Assembly (NCBI GenBank): GCA_023397655.1
Contig: JAEWTW010000057.1
Location: 1-64,000 of the forward strand
Direction: 5' to 3'
Origin: Bacillota bacterium
Lineage (GTDB): Bacteria; Bacillota; Clostridia; Christensenellales; SZUA-584
DNA length: 64,000 bases
The position numbers were made by a program, and so were the translations under genes. The notes beneath the pieces are model-generated. The model ran no database searches and was not told the origin of the DNA. It saw nothing but the letters and a program-made list of their open reading frames with translations. Positions within the stretch are counted from its first letter, which is position 1; the number at the start of each line of letters is the position of its first letter. Below, piece after piece: positions 40,975-50,308 of this stretch.

Positions 40975-42366
40975 TTAAGCATCCGGCAAGAATATGGTAA
41001 ACCGCGCGCCGCCGTCCGGAAGGTTACGCGCGTCCGCGCTGCCGCCGTGCGCTTCGATATACGATTTGACGATGCCGAGCCCGATGCCGAAGCCGCCGCC
41101 CGTGCCGCTGCCCGACTGGTAGTAGCGCTCGAATATGAGGGGCAGGTCTGCCTCCGGTATGCCGGGGCCGCTGTCCGACACGCTGATGCGCACGCCGCCC
41201 GCTTCCCTTGCCGCTTCCACACGCACCGCGCCGCCGGCGGGAGAGAACTTGACGGCGTTGCTGATGAGGTTGTACAGCGCCTGCTCCAGCTTTTTGCGAT
41301 CCGCATGGATGGTGAGGCCTTTGGATGCTTCCGTCAGTATGCGCACGCTTTTCGCGGCGGCGGGCGCGGCGTTCATGGACACCGCCTCCGCTGCGGCATC
41401 CGCGAACGGGAATTCGGAAATGTTCAGCTCGATGCTGCCAGACTTCAGCTTGGCGGATTCCAGTATACCGCCCGTCAGCGCCATCAGCTTCTGCGTCTGC
41501 TGGCGTATCAGACCGATGTAGCGCGGATAGTCTTCGGGCGGGATAACGCCGTCCGCCATGCCGCTCACGAAGCCGTTGATACTGGTTAAGGGGGTGCGCA
41601 GGTCGTGCGAGACGTTGGCGATCAGCTCCTGCCGCATCGCCTCGTTCTGCGCCAGCTTGCGCTTCATGCCGTTGAAGGACCGCGCGAGACGGCCCACCTC
41701 ATCGTTGGATCGGATGTCGATGTCGTCCGCGGGCTCGCCCAGCGCCACCAGTGACGACGCACGCTCGATGGCGCGTATGGGGCGCACGACGCGCCGAGTG
41801 AACACCCAGATGATAAGCGCGCCCAGCAGCACGAACGCCGCCGCCGTGATCCATATCACTCGGCTGATGTCGGCCACGATGGAGGACACCGCCTCCTGCG
41901 GCGAGAACAGCAGCACCGCACCGCGCACGGTATCGCCGTCTGTCCAAGGGTAAGCACCGAACAGCATCTGTGCGCCGAAGCCTTCGCTGTACTGCCGCTG
42001 CTCAAACACCGTCTCACCGGCCAACGCCTTTTTTAACGCGTCGCTCAGATATTGCCCGGTCAATGTGCCGCCGAGGTCGAGGCCGTCCGCCATCGACTCA
42101 TCCGCCCGCACCACGTAGATCTTGGTGTCCGCGACGTAACCCAGCGCATCCACCACTTGCGAGAGCTGGTTCGCGCTGATGTCTCCGGCAGCGTAGCTGT
42201 TCGCCGCGTCCGCGGCCTCCATGGCAACGTTGTCCATGACGCGCTGCTTCTCGCGGTACACGTATCTGTCCGCCAGCGACGACGTGAACACCGACAGCAC
42301 CGCCATGATGAGCGCGAGTATCGACAGGTAGGTGAAGAACAGCTTCTGAAACAGCGACCCCTTCAT
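40975..42366 (-). CDS. sensor histidine kinase
   Basis: A 463-residue membrane kinase. TM1 (FFTYLSILALIMAVLSVFT) is followed by an extracytoplasmic sensor of ~130 residues, TM2 (VIWITAAAFVLLGALIIWVF), HAMP (RRVVRPIRAIERAS), the phospho-acceptor helix with NVSHDLRTPLTSI, and the ATPase domain with N-box NLISNAVKF and glycine boxes DSGPGIPE and GGGFGIGLGI. The ATG at 42366 overlaps the regulator's stop (TGATG) and has GGAGG upstream. With the regulator it forms a complete two-component system. Confidence 0.93.
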   Translation of the reverse strand: MKGSLFQKLFFTYLSILALIMAVLSVFTSSLADRYVYREKQRVMDNVAMEAADAANSYAAGDISANQLSQVVDALGYVADTKIYVVRADESMADGLDLGGTLTGQYLSDALKKALAGETVFEQRQYSEGFGAQMLFGAYPWTDGDTVRGAVLLFSPQEAVSSIVADISRVIWITAAAFVLLGALIIWVFTRRVVRPIRAIERASSLVALGEPADDIDIRSNDEVGRLARSFNGMKRKLAQNEAMRQELIANVSHDLRTPLTSINGFVSGMADGVIPPEDYPRYIGLIRQQTQKLMALTGGILESAKLKSGSIELNISEFPFADAAAEAVSMNAAPAAAKSVRILTEASKGLTIHADRKKLEQALYNLISNAVKFSPAGGAVRVEAAREAGGVRISVSDSGPGIPEADLPLIFERYYQSGSGTGGGFGIGLGIVKSYIEAHGGSADARNLPDGGARFTIFLPDA

Positions 42367-43055
42367 CACGGCGCCTCCAGCTTGTACCCGACGCCCCAGA
42401 CCGTCTTGATGTCCCAGCCCGTTTCGCCGTCCAGCAGCTTCTGGCGCAGCGTGTTGATGTGCACGTCCACCGTGCGCGTATCGCCCGTGAAATCGTAGTT
42501 CCAGACGCGCTGCAGCAGCGTGTCCCGCGAGAACACGATGTTTTTATTGGTCAGCAGGAAATGCAGCAGCTGCACCTCCTTGGGTTTGAGATCCACCGGA
42601 ATGCCGTTCTTGCGCACCTCGTACGCGTCCATGTCCACCGTGACGCCGCCCGCAGCCAGCACGGACGATGACGGGGGAGGCGCAGAGTGCTGCGGCCTGC
42701 GGAGCCGGGCGTTCACCCGCGCGATCACCTCGGCAGGCTCGAACGGCTTGACGATGTAATCGTCCGCACCGCTGCAAAAGCCCTGTATCTTGTCCTGAAG
42801 CATGTCCCGCGCGGTCACCATCACCACCGGAATGTCCTGCTTGTCCCGTATGGCGCGGCACACCTCGAAGCCGCGCATGTCGGGCAGCATCACGTCCAGC
42901 AGCACCAGGTCGAAGAGGCCCGCGTCCAGCTCACGGAGCGCACCGCGCCCGTCCCCGCAGCACACGGCTTCAAACCCGGCGCTTTTCAAGTACAGCTCCA
43001 GCAGCTCACGGATATCCGCGTCATCGTCCACAATGAGTATTCTGCGCTGTTCCAT
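42366..43055 (-). CDS. OmpR-family response regulator
   Basis: A 229-residue regulator. The receiver domain has the acidic pocket VDDD (10-12), phospho-acceptor D54 in LLDVMLPD, T81 and K103 (VKPFEP). The C-terminal winged helix has the OmpR pattern LKPKEVQLLHFLLTNKNIVFSRDTLL and TVDVHINTLRQKL. It overlaps the kinase start and should control nearby envelope genes or distant targets. Autoregulation is possible. Confidence 0.94.
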   Translation of the reverse strand: MEQRRILIVDDDADIRELLELYLKSAGFEAVCCGDGRGALRELDAGLFDLVLLDVMLPDMRGFEVCRAIRDKQDIPVVMVTARDMLQDKIQGFCSGADDYIVKPFEPAEVIARVNARLRRPQHSAPPPSSSVLAAGGVTVDMDAYEVRKNGIPVDLKPKEVQLLHFLLTNKNIVFSRDTLLQRVWNYDFTGDTRTVDVHINTLRQKLLDGETGWDIKTVWGVGYKLEAP

Positions 43056-43124
43056 GCCGCCCTCCGTCCTTTGTTTGATTTGTTTATTTTACCACATTCC
43101 GCAAGGAAGGCCTATATTGCCGGA

Positions 43125-43160
43125 CAATAAAAAACGCTGCGCGGCAGACGCTGCGCAGCG
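43125..43160 (-). terminator. terminator after the DUF1232 gene
   Basis: Read on the minus strand, CGCTGCGC (43160-43153) pairs with GCGCAGCG (43142-43135), followed by TTTTTTATT. Confidence 0.75.
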
Positions 43161-43162
43161 GC

Positions 43163-43528
43163 TTATAGGAACGACTTGATGATCAGTGCCGTTATCAACA
43201 GCCAAATGAGTATGACGGGTATGGCGAAATACCACTTCTTGGGCTTTCCTTCCTTCCAGATACGCTCTGACTCGTCGCGGCATTGCTCCATGATTTCCTT
43301 GGGAATCGCTTTTATTGTCGCGGCAACCATCAAAGGCAGTATGATCAGATCATCCAGATAGCCGATAACCGGAATAAAATCCGGTATCAAATCGACAGGG
43401 GATAAGGCATAAACGATAGTCAGCAGTGCCAGGGCCTTGGCGTACCACGGCGTTTCCTTTTTCTTTAGCGCAATAAAAATTGCGGGGATATCCTTCTTAA
43501 GTTTTTTTGCTCGTTCTTTTAATTTCAC
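43163..43528 (-). CDS. DUF1232 (YkvA-like) membrane protein
   Basis: A 121-residue protein with the DUF1232 signature YALSPVDLIPDFIPVIGYLDD and a C-terminal membrane helix (FAIPVILIWLLITALII). The GTG start at 43528 directly follows the DUF362 stop, so the two are translationally coupled. The family has no settled function. Confidence 0.85.
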   Translation of the reverse strand: MKLKERAKKLKKDIPAIFIALKKKETPWYAKALALLTIVYALSPVDLIPDFIPVIGYLDDLIILPLMVAATIKAIPKEIMEQCRDESERIWKEGKPKKWYFAIPVILIWLLITALIIKSFL

Positions 43529-44677
43529 TTACTTTGGCCGGGACAGCGCCCGCAGCAGTGGATTCGCGCGCACCAGCTTCACCGCGTGATAGGCGCACAG
43601 CTCATGGCAGCACATGCAGCCGATGCACGCTTCATAGTTGATGCGCTTGGTGGCTTTGTCGATGGCCTCCACCGGGCAGCTTTCCACGCATACGTTGCAG
43701 CGTTTGCAGACGGCATCGTCCACCTGGGGGCGCGTACGCATGAGGTCGATCATTTTGCCGAAGATATTGCCCGGCGCTTTTTCCGCGCCCATCACGCGGG
43801 GCAGCTTAAAGCCCGCCAGTTTCGGCGGCGCGGCATGATCTCCGCATATCTCGATACGGGCGAGGTCCGACTCGCCGATGTGTTCACGCACCGACGCGGC
43901 GTACAGCGGCAGTTCACGGATATCCCGCCCGAGCATGCTGACGGCGACGGCGTCCAGCGCCATTCGGTCTGTGCTGGCGAGTAACCGCCCCGCGGCGTAC
44001 GGATTGCCCGACGTCGGGCCCTGGCCGTCCATCGCGACCACGCCGTCCAGTATGTGCAGGCCGGGTTTGACATGTTTGTTGATTTCGCAGATCACCTCGC
44101 CGAAATCCCGCGCGGACTGCGCCTGTTTGTGGTACGTCGCCTTCATCAGCCCGGGCACGCAGCCGTACAGGTTTTTCACCGCGCCGGTATACAGCGCCAG
44201 CAGGTGCGTCTTCAGCTTGGGCAGGTTGATGATGAAGTCGGCGTCGAACACCGGCTTCGCGAGATGCATCACAGCGCCGTTTGCCATCTGGACTTCGGCC
44301 ACGCCTTCACGGTCGAAGTTCTTGATAACGGCGCCTTCCTCCTGCGCGACGGCTTCGAGGCCGGACACGGCAAAGCTGCGCCCCGTCTGCGCCTTGCCGT
44401 TGATTGCGCCGCCCGAGCTGTCGCCAATCCACACGGTGCAGCCCAGCGGTTTGATCAGCCGCACAACGGCGCGTACCAGCTCCGCGTGCGTTACCGCCGC
44501 CGATTCGGGCGGCATCGGACCGATCAGGTTCACCTTTAAGAGCACGTTCATGCCGGGGCGTATCCACTGCGAAAAGCCGCCCAGCAGCGTTACCGCCTCA
44601 TCTATTTTGCGCATCAGCAGCGCTGTGTCGTACGATGCGCAGTCCATCAGCGCCACGCGCGTTTTGCTATCTGTCAA
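43529..44677 (-). CDS. DUF362 protein with 2[4Fe-4S] ferredoxin domain
   Basis: A 382-residue protein. The N-terminal DUF362 domain (MNVLLKVNLIGPMPPESAAVTH; IGDSSGG; FIINLPKLKTHLL; AVKNLYGCVPG) is followed by a ferredoxin domain with CKRCNVCVESCP and CIGCMCCHELC. It is likely a cytoplasmic electron-transfer protein of anaerobic metabolism; partners are unknown. I choose TTG 44677, which has AAGGGGACAAGG upstream, over the ATG at 44707 and the GTG at 44842. It is first in an operon with DUF1232. Confidence 0.85.
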   Translation of the reverse strand: MTDSKTRVALMDCASYDTALLMRKIDEAVTLLGGFSQWIRPGMNVLLKVNLIGPMPPESAAVTHAELVRAVVRLIKPLGCTVWIGDSSGGAINGKAQTGRSFAVSGLEAVAQEEGAVIKNFDREGVAEVQMANGAVMHLAKPVFDADFIINLPKLKTHLLALYTGAVKNLYGCVPGLMKATYHKQAQSARDFGEVICEINKHVKPGLHILDGVVAMDGQGPTSGNPYAAGRLLASTDRMALDAVAVSMLGRDIRELPLYAASVREHIGESDLARIEICGDHAAPPKLAGFKLPRVMGAEKAPGNIFGKMIDLMRTRPQVDDAVCKRCNVCVESCPVEAIDKATKRINYEACIGCMCCHELCAYHAVKLVRANPLLRALSRPK

Positions 44678-44859
44678 AACCTTGTCCCCTTTGTTATCTG
44701 ATGGCATGATTGTACCACAGCAGGGTTTGGATTCATACCATAGCGCCTGTGAAAAGATTGTAACCAAAATAAGCGGCGGCGCAGAAAGGCTTTGATTCCA
44801 TCCCTGTGCGGGCGTATAATAGACGCTGACTGTCAATGACACGCATCAGCGGGGGGATT

Positions 44860-45786
44860 ATGGACTTCATTGTGATACTGGAGAAGGTCGGTGCGGTACT
44901 GCTGCTGATACTGATCGGTTATATATTCGGAAGGATCGCGAAGCCATCGGAGCAGGCGCGCGGGCTGCTGGCATCGCTGGTGCTCAACATATCGGTGCCT
45001 GCGAGCATACTGTCCGGCGTGAACGACGCGGACTTCGACGCGATCAAAAGCGACATGCTGGTGCTGATCATCGCGTCCGTGTGCATCACGCTGGTGACGC
45101 TGCTGCTGAGCTTTCCGGTGTCGCGGCTGCTGGAGCCCAAGGAGCGGAGAAACCGGGCGGTGGTTCAGGCCACGATGTTTTTCCACAACTTCGGGTTTCT
45201 GGGCTGGCCGGTGTGCTATATGCTGCCGGGCGCGAAGGGTCTGCTTTACGCCATGCTGTTTTCCATGCCGCTTAACGTACTGCTTTATGGCTTAACGCCG
45301 GTGCTGCTGGGGCGCGCGGAGCCGGGAGCCCGCCTGTTCGACAAGCGCATGCTGCTTAACGTGCCGTTTTACGCCACCGTCGCGGCGCTGGGTCTGCTGA
45401 TCGGCCGGGTGCATCTGCCCGACTTCCTGACCACGATGATGGGCATGCTGGGCGCGCTGCAGACGCCGCTGTCCATGATGGTCATCGGCATGATACTGGC
45501 GTCGGCTCGCCTTGCCGACATGATGCGCGGCGTGAAGGTATACGGCTACAGCGTGGTCAGGCTGGCGCTGCTGCCGCTGCTCGCGTTCGCCGCGCTCAAG
45601 GCGCTGGGTATGACAGGCCTGCTGCTGTCGGTACCGGTGATCATCACCGCCATGCCCGCGGCCGCGATGAGCGTGGTGCTGGTGGAGCGCAGCGGCCTGG
45701 ACGCGGTATACGCCTCGCGCATCGTGGTGGTGAGCACGCTGATCTCCGTCGTCACGATACCGCTGTTCGCGCTGCTGGTGGTATAG
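44860..45786 (+). CDS. AEC-family transporter
   Basis: A 308-residue permease of the auxin-efflux-carrier family with about ten spans. It shows the typical early pattern LLLILIGYIFGRIAKPSEQARGLL and VLNISVPASILSG, a middle MFFHNFGFLGWPVCYMLPG, and a late MPAAAMSVVLVERSG. AEC members carry organic acids or amino-acid-like anions; the substrate cannot be told. ATG 44860 follows GGGGGG. It diverges from the DUF362 operon. Confidence 0.88.
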   Translation: MDFIVILEKVGAVLLLILIGYIFGRIAKPSEQARGLLASLVLNISVPASILSGVNDADFDAIKSDMLVLIIASVCITLVTLLLSFPVSRLLEPKERRNRAVVQATMFFHNFGFLGWPVCYMLPGAKGLLYAMLFSMPLNVLLYGLTPVLLGRAEPGARLFDKRMLLNVPFYATVAALGLLIGRVHLPDFLTTMMGMLGALQTPLSMMVIGMILASARLADMMRGVKVYGYSVVRLALLPLLAFAALKALGMTGLLLSVPVIITAMPAAAMSVVLVERSGLDAVYASRIVVVSTLISVVTIPLFALLVV

Positions 45787-45843
45787 GCTGTTGAGGCCTA
45801 TGTGCATAATGATATAAAAGTTGAATGCCAAGGAGTCTGAAAG

Positions 45844-46620
45844 GTGCTTACCTATGAATACAGGTTCTATCCGAAGCAGGATGACGACGAACTCATAAAA
45901 GAATACTTGAGCGATGTGAATGACTTCATTGCCAGTCTGATACAAAATGGGCTCGTGCTCGAAGAAGGGCAAAACACAATCAGACAAGAAAATGCTTTCG
46001 CTTGCCGGATGATTGCGCCCGAAAAGAGCTCGCTGGATTTCGCGCACCACAATAAATACAATCGAGAATTTCTGGAAATTGTTTTGCAGAACTCAGCCCT
46101 CCCGCCGGTGTATTTGTGCATCGGGGAAAATTATGATGTACCGGACTGCTGCGATTGCGAGAACCCCAGCCACTATGTATTATATACGTCTTACGATTCC
46201 AGCGCACCCCCGATAATCTGCGGCGATTGCCACGACCCTGTTCCCTTATACAAATTTCCAAAGACCTATGACGATAGTGAGTACTATGACGTTTTGGGGT
46301 GGAAAAGGGTATATCGCGCTTGTGATATTCAATTCATGAAGGGGATGGGGGAGAGACACGGTTATTATATGATACACAGCCCTAAAAGCGCTTTGTCAAA
46401 GGAAGGGATGCGCATATGCCGTTTTCTGGAAGATGCGACGGGCAAGCCTTTCTTTTACTTCCTGTATGACTTTTATCAGAAGCAGAATAAGCAAAAATGC
46501 CCGAACTGCGGGGAAGACTGGATCAATCAGGATATGACACGATATAATTACGATTATGTATGCAGTCGGTGTCAGCTGATTTCAAACAGGTTGAAGTCAG
46601 GCATTGAAAGAGTTATTTAA
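45844..46620 (+). CDS. DUF2310 zinc-ribbon protein
   Basis: A 258-residue cytoplasmic protein. The N-terminal ~200 residues are alpha/beta with an unusual cysteine-rich spot (PDCCDCENPSHYVLYTS; ICGDCHDPVPLYKFP). A C-terminal zinc ribbon follows, CPNCGEDW ... CSRCQ. This matches DUF2310, described as possibly nucleic-acid binding. The GTG start has AAGGAG upstream. Confidence 0.78.
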   Translation: MLTYEYRFYPKQDDDELIKEYLSDVNDFIASLIQNGLVLEEGQNTIRQENAFACRMIAPEKSSLDFAHHNKYNREFLEIVLQNSALPPVYLCIGENYDVPDCCDCENPSHYVLYTSYDSSAPPIICGDCHDPVPLYKFPKTYDDSEYYDVLGWKRVYRACDIQFMKGMGERHGYYMIHSPKSALSKEGMRICRFLEDATGKPFFYFLYDFYQKQNKQKCPNCGEDWINQDMTRYNYDYVCSRCQLISNRLKSGIERVI

Positions 46621-46630
46621 TAACGCTCAT

Positions 46631-47071
46631 TCAATTCTGGCGGGTGCAGAGGGTGTGCCCTGGCATATCTTTTATGATCTGAAAATCGACAAACTCTATT
46701 CTCTTGCCTAGCTCTTTATATGAAAGTACTCCCTGGTCAGTTTCTATTATTGTCCCGAATTGCTGTAAAGAAACCTTAAACATTTTTCTGACGCCATTTG
46801 TCAGCTCAAATGTAATATAATGTGTCGAATTAATCGCCAGATGCGATCCTGCCACCTTGGTATGTTTGGAAATAACTTTTGCGTATGCGGCCAAAACCGG
46901 GAGCTTGCTTATTTTTCTTAATATAATTAAGTCGCGAGCTGTCCCAATTATGCCAAATATACATATAGCAACGCAGATTGCCGCACCAGGAACAACAAAA
47001 CATAAGAGAAAACTAAAAAGGCATAAGAAGATAAATAAAAATAGTAACACTTTTAATGATCGTTTTTTCAT
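46631..47071 (-). CDS. DUF2500-like membrane protein
   Basis: A 146-residue protein with two close N-terminal membrane helices (VLLFLFIFLCLFSFLLCFV; GAAICVAICIFGIIG) and a small beta domain (AYAKVISKHTKVAG; YITFELTNGVRKMFKVSLQQFG; DQGVLSYKELGKRIEFVDF) that fits DUF2500. The convergent gene ends ten bases away. The 282-bp gap upstream, to 47353, is AT-rich with no gene seen. Confidence 0.7.
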   Translation of the reverse strand: MKKRSLKVLLFLFIFLCLFSFLLCFVVPGAAICVAICIFGIIGTARDLIILRKISKLPVLAAYAKVISKHTKVAGSHLAINSTHYITFELTNGVRKMFKVSLQQFGTIIETDQGVLSYKELGKRIEFVDFQIIKDMPGHTLCTRQN

Positions 47072-47353
47072 TGTTATTCTATATTCCTGTCATTCTATTT
47101 TTTGCTTCACCATTATAACAAAATACTTCCAAAATAGAAACAAGAATACGACAGTTTTCGACTTGCAGCAAATGCTTGAATCTCGGCGACGATTTTTTGT
47201 ATGCTGCAAGCTATGTGATCGGCAGCAATTCATATCATTAATTCCCAGCCAGTGCGCCTCTTTTTATATTGTAAAAAATCTCGGAACAATGGTGCGTCTT
47301 GCGCTGTTTTGAGTTATACTAAACGCGCCAATTGCTGTAAGAAAGGAAGCGGA

Positions 47354-48607
47354 ATGCACTTAAAGATACGCTTTTTCATTGCTTTGATATTAGCGCTGCT
47401 GCTGGTTGCGCCCGGTTGCGCGGGAAATAATGAGGAACCTCAGCCCACGGCAACAGTGTCTGTGACGCAGACCGTCGAGCCGGAAACGACGCCCGAACCG
47501 ACGGAGCCGGACGAACCGGCTGTCAATGTACCCACGCTCGAACCCACTCAGTCCGCAAACGCGGATGTGACGGTGACGGCGGTGAACGTGGGCTACGGCG
47601 ACGCGATACTGGTGCAGTTGGGCGACCAGAACTATCTGATAGACACCGGCGAGAAGAAGGCGGGGCTCCGGCTGCTGCGCGCGCTGGCGGCGCTGGGCGT
47701 GGAGCGGTTGGACGGCGTGTTCCTGACGCACACACACAGCGATCACATCGGCGGCTTTGAGACCGTCGCGAGACGCTATGAGATCGACACGGTTTACGCG
47801 GCAACCATCACGCAGAACAAAGAGAAGATCGATAAGCTGGCGGAAAATCGCGGGCTTTTACTCACGCGGTTGAATGCGGGAGATACGGTGGTAACGGATT
47901 CCGGTGCGGCGTTCGAGGTGCTGGGGCCGCTGAAGTTCCATGCGATCGACGACAACGACAACTCGCTGGTGCTGCGCCTGCGAGCGGGCGGCCTCACGTG
48001 GCTGTTCACGGGGGACATGCAGTTCAGCGAGGAGAAGAATCTGATGAAGGCGGGCGTGGACCTGAAAGCCGATGTGCTCAAGGTGGGCAACCACGGCAAC
48101 CCAGACGCGACGTCCGAGGCGTTCGGCAAGGCAGCAGCGCCGAAAACGGCGGTGATATCCACCAGCACCGAAGAGGACGACGATTCGGCTAACCCGCGCG
48201 TGATTGCGGCGCTGGGTGAGGCAGACATATACGTGACGCAGAACTTTGAGCTGGGTGTACAGCTGACGGCACGGGACGGCGAGCTGTCGGTGGAAAACCC
48301 GAAACCGGTGCCGCCGGATGTGTTCGTGAGCATGGACATCAATACGAAAGCGCAGACGGTCACGCTGACGGGCGATCAGGATACCGACATCTCCGGCTGG
48401 ATGATATGGTCCGAAAAGGGCGGCGAACTGTTCGTGTTCCCGCAGGGCGCAATGCTGCGGGCGGGCAAACCGCTGATAGTGGTGGGCCGCGGCGAGGGCG
48501 CGGGCGACTTCGTCTGGGACGACAAGAAGGTATGGAGCGACAAGGGAGGCGAAGCCGGAGTGCTGGTAACAAGCGACGGCGCGGTTGCGGCACGTCTGGC
48601 GGTCTGA
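47354..48607 (+). CDS. metallo-beta-lactamase lipoprotein with lamin-tail domain
   Basis: A 417-residue lipoprotein. The signal ends in VAPGC (lipobox APGC); a Pro/Thr/Glu-rich linker follows. Then comes a ComEC-type metallo-beta-lactamase domain (VGYGDAILVQLGDQNYLIDTG; metal motif THTHSDHIGG; FTGDM; VGNHGNPDATSEAF). The C-terminal ~100 residues are a lamin-tail (LTD) domain (ISGWMIWSEKGGELFVFPQG, PLIVVGRGEG). This pairing is known for extracellular nucleases or hydrolases that act at the cell surface. ATG 47354 follows AAAGGAAG. Confidence 0.87.
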   Translation: MHLKIRFFIALILALLLVAPGCAGNNEEPQPTATVSVTQTVEPETTPEPTEPDEPAVNVPTLEPTQSANADVTVTAVNVGYGDAILVQLGDQNYLIDTGEKKAGLRLLRALAALGVERLDGVFLTHTHSDHIGGFETVARRYEIDTVYAATITQNKEKIDKLAENRGLLLTRLNAGDTVVTDSGAAFEVLGPLKFHAIDDNDNSLVLRLRAGGLTWLFTGDMQFSEEKNLMKAGVDLKADVLKVGNHGNPDATSEAFGKAAAPKTAVISTSTEEDDDSANPRVIAALGEADIYVTQNFELGVQLTARDGELSVENPKPVPPDVFVSMDINTKAQTVTLTGDQDTDISGWMIWSEKGGELFVFPQGAMLRAGKPLIVVGRGEGAGDFVWDDKKVWSDKGGEAGVLVTSDGAVAARLAV

Positions 48608-48736
48608 AAAAAGCCGGAACAAACAAGGCGCACTGTGCGTCAATATATATAACGGCGCGGCGAGGACAACGTGTTGCGCGGGAAATAATCGATTCAGGTG
48701 GCGGCGGGGAAATAACAGGAAAGCCGACGGGAGAAC

Positions 48737-49822
48737 ATGGAACATAACGGAAACAAAATGTATATTGACGAGTCTCAGCTGCAGTGGAAGAATAAGCCGC
48801 GTCAGCCGGAGAGCAGACCGCCAAGGCGTCGGAGCGTGCGCGCGTTGGTGGCGGTATTTATCGTACTGATGGTGGCGCTGGTGGGCGTGGGCGCAGCGGT
48901 CTATTTCAACGTGTCGCAGATTTGGAGCGATCTGGACACGGGCGAAACCATCGCTCTGGAGGACGAGGGCGCTGATGATGTGGAAGGGTTGCCCGAGGTC
49001 ACGTTCGAGGAGGGCGACGCGGCGAACATCGTCAAAGCTTCGGGCGAGACGGACATACTGATGATCGGCGTGGACAACCGCGACAGCGGCAAGTTCTCGG
49101 GCCGGTCCGACGTGATGATGTATCTGCGCGTCAACCCGGACAAGGGCACCATCAAGTTGGTGTCGTTCATGCGCGATACGCTGGTGAAGATAGACGGCCA
49201 CGGCAAGAACAAGCTGAACACGGCATACGGCTTTGGCAGCATCGAGCTGGCCAAGCGGACGTATTACCAGAGCTTCGGACTCACGCCGGATTACTACATG
49301 GTGGTCAATTTCTTCGGTATGGAGGACATACTGAACGCGCTGGGCGGCGTGGATATCGATATACAGAAGAACGAGATCGAGAACCTGAACAAGTGCATCG
49401 ACGAGGTGAACAATATCGACCCGTCGGACAAGGCGAAGCATCTGAAGAATTCGGGCGAGCAGCACCTCACTGGGCGGCAGGCCGTGGCCTACATGCGCGT
49501 GCGGCACCCCGGCGGAGATTCGGGGCGTATCCAACGCCAGCAGAACGTGCTGTATGCGCTGTTCAAAGAGATGAGAAACGTCAGCGCGGGGGAGATACCG
49601 GGGTTAGTGAGCGCGATGGTGAAATACGTGCGCACCGATATGCCGCTGGGTACGATGCTGGATCTCGCGACGACGGTGAAGGGTATGCAGGGCAGCAGTG
49701 ATCTTGACATGTTCCGCTATCCGCAGGATTACAAAGACGGCAACTACAAGGGCATGGCCATCGTGCAGCCCAGAGATACGGATGAGGAACTCGGCAAGCT
49801 GAGCGATTTTCTTGAGAATTGA
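48737..49822 (+). CDS. LytR-CpsA-Psr (LCP) family protein
   Basis: A 361-residue membrane-anchored enzyme that transfers wall polymers from lipid carriers to peptidoglycan. It has a basic cytoplasmic N-terminus, one span (ALVAVFIVLMVALVGVGAAVYF), and the LCP domain with DILMIGVDNRDSGKFSGRSDVMM, SFMRDTLVKIDGHGKNKLNTAYGFG, and the conserved Arg-rich YMRVRHPGGDSGRIQRQQ. It is likely involved in attaching teichoic-acid-like or capsular polymers. The start ATG follows GGGAG. Confidence 0.92.
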   Translation: MEHNGNKMYIDESQLQWKNKPRQPESRPPRRRSVRALVAVFIVLMVALVGVGAAVYFNVSQIWSDLDTGETIALEDEGADDVEGLPEVTFEEGDAANIVKASGETDILMIGVDNRDSGKFSGRSDVMMYLRVNPDKGTIKLVSFMRDTLVKIDGHGKNKLNTAYGFGSIELAKRTYYQSFGLTPDYYMVVNFFGMEDILNALGGVDIDIQKNEIENLNKCIDEVNNIDPSDKAKHLKNSGEQHLTGRQAVAYMRVRHPGGDSGRIQRQQNVLYALFKEMRNVSAGEIPGLVSAMVKYVRTDMPLGTMLDLATTVKGMQGSSDLDMFRYPQDYKDGNYKGMAIVQPRDTDEELGKLSDFLEN

Positions 49823-49852
49823 CTAAACAGATAAAATTGCAGGGGTGCTGTC

Positions 49853-50299
49853 ATGACAGACGATAACAGCTATACCGGTAGAGAAAAAGGCAGAGCCTTC
49901 TATGGCTTTGCCTTTGTTGTCAATGCGATGATACTGTTCGGCATGCTGCTCGTAGCAGCTGGTACCGCTCTGCTGTCGGAGCCTTACGTGCGTGACGGTC
50001 TGAACACGCTGCGGCTCATAATCCCGTTCGTTTATCTGCCCGCAGCCGTGTTTTACTTTGCGCGGATACGGGTTTACATTGTGGCACTGATCGCCGCGTA
50101 CGCGTACGACCTGTGGTTTCGGTTGTATACCGGTTTGCCGCCGTTGATGCTGCTGACGGAGCACCCGGTTTGGACAGCGTGCGTACTTGTCACGGTGCTG
50201 TCCGGCCTGTTGTGCAGAAGTTTCCGTTGGCGCTGGTGGTTTCGCCTGCCGCACCTTACGCAACAAAACGATTATCTCAGTACAGACGAGAATTGGTAG
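49853..50299 (+). CDS. small four-span membrane protein
   Basis: A 148-residue integral membrane protein with spans at FYGFAFVVNAMILFGMLLVAAG, LRLIIPFVYLPAAVFYFA, IYVIALIAAYAYDLWF-like and PVWTACVLVTVLSGLL, and a basic C-terminus. It starts 30 bp after the LCP gene, behind GGGGTG, and may share its transcript. No family recognised. Confidence 0.68.
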   Translation: MTDDNSYTGREKGRAFYGFAFVVNAMILFGMLLVAAGTALLSEPYVRDGLNTLRLIIPFVYLPAAVFYFARIRVYIVALIAAYAYDLWFRLYTGLPPLMLLTEHPVWTACVLVTVLSGLLCRSFRWRWWFRLPHLTQQNDYLSTDENW

Positions 50300-50308
50300 G
50301 CGATAGGA

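Noticed and set aside
47858..49534. Minus-strand open frame of 558 codons opposite the metallo-beta-lactamase and LCP genes
   Set aside because: It spans two well-supported genes and their gap on the other strand, and has biased, shadow-like composition.
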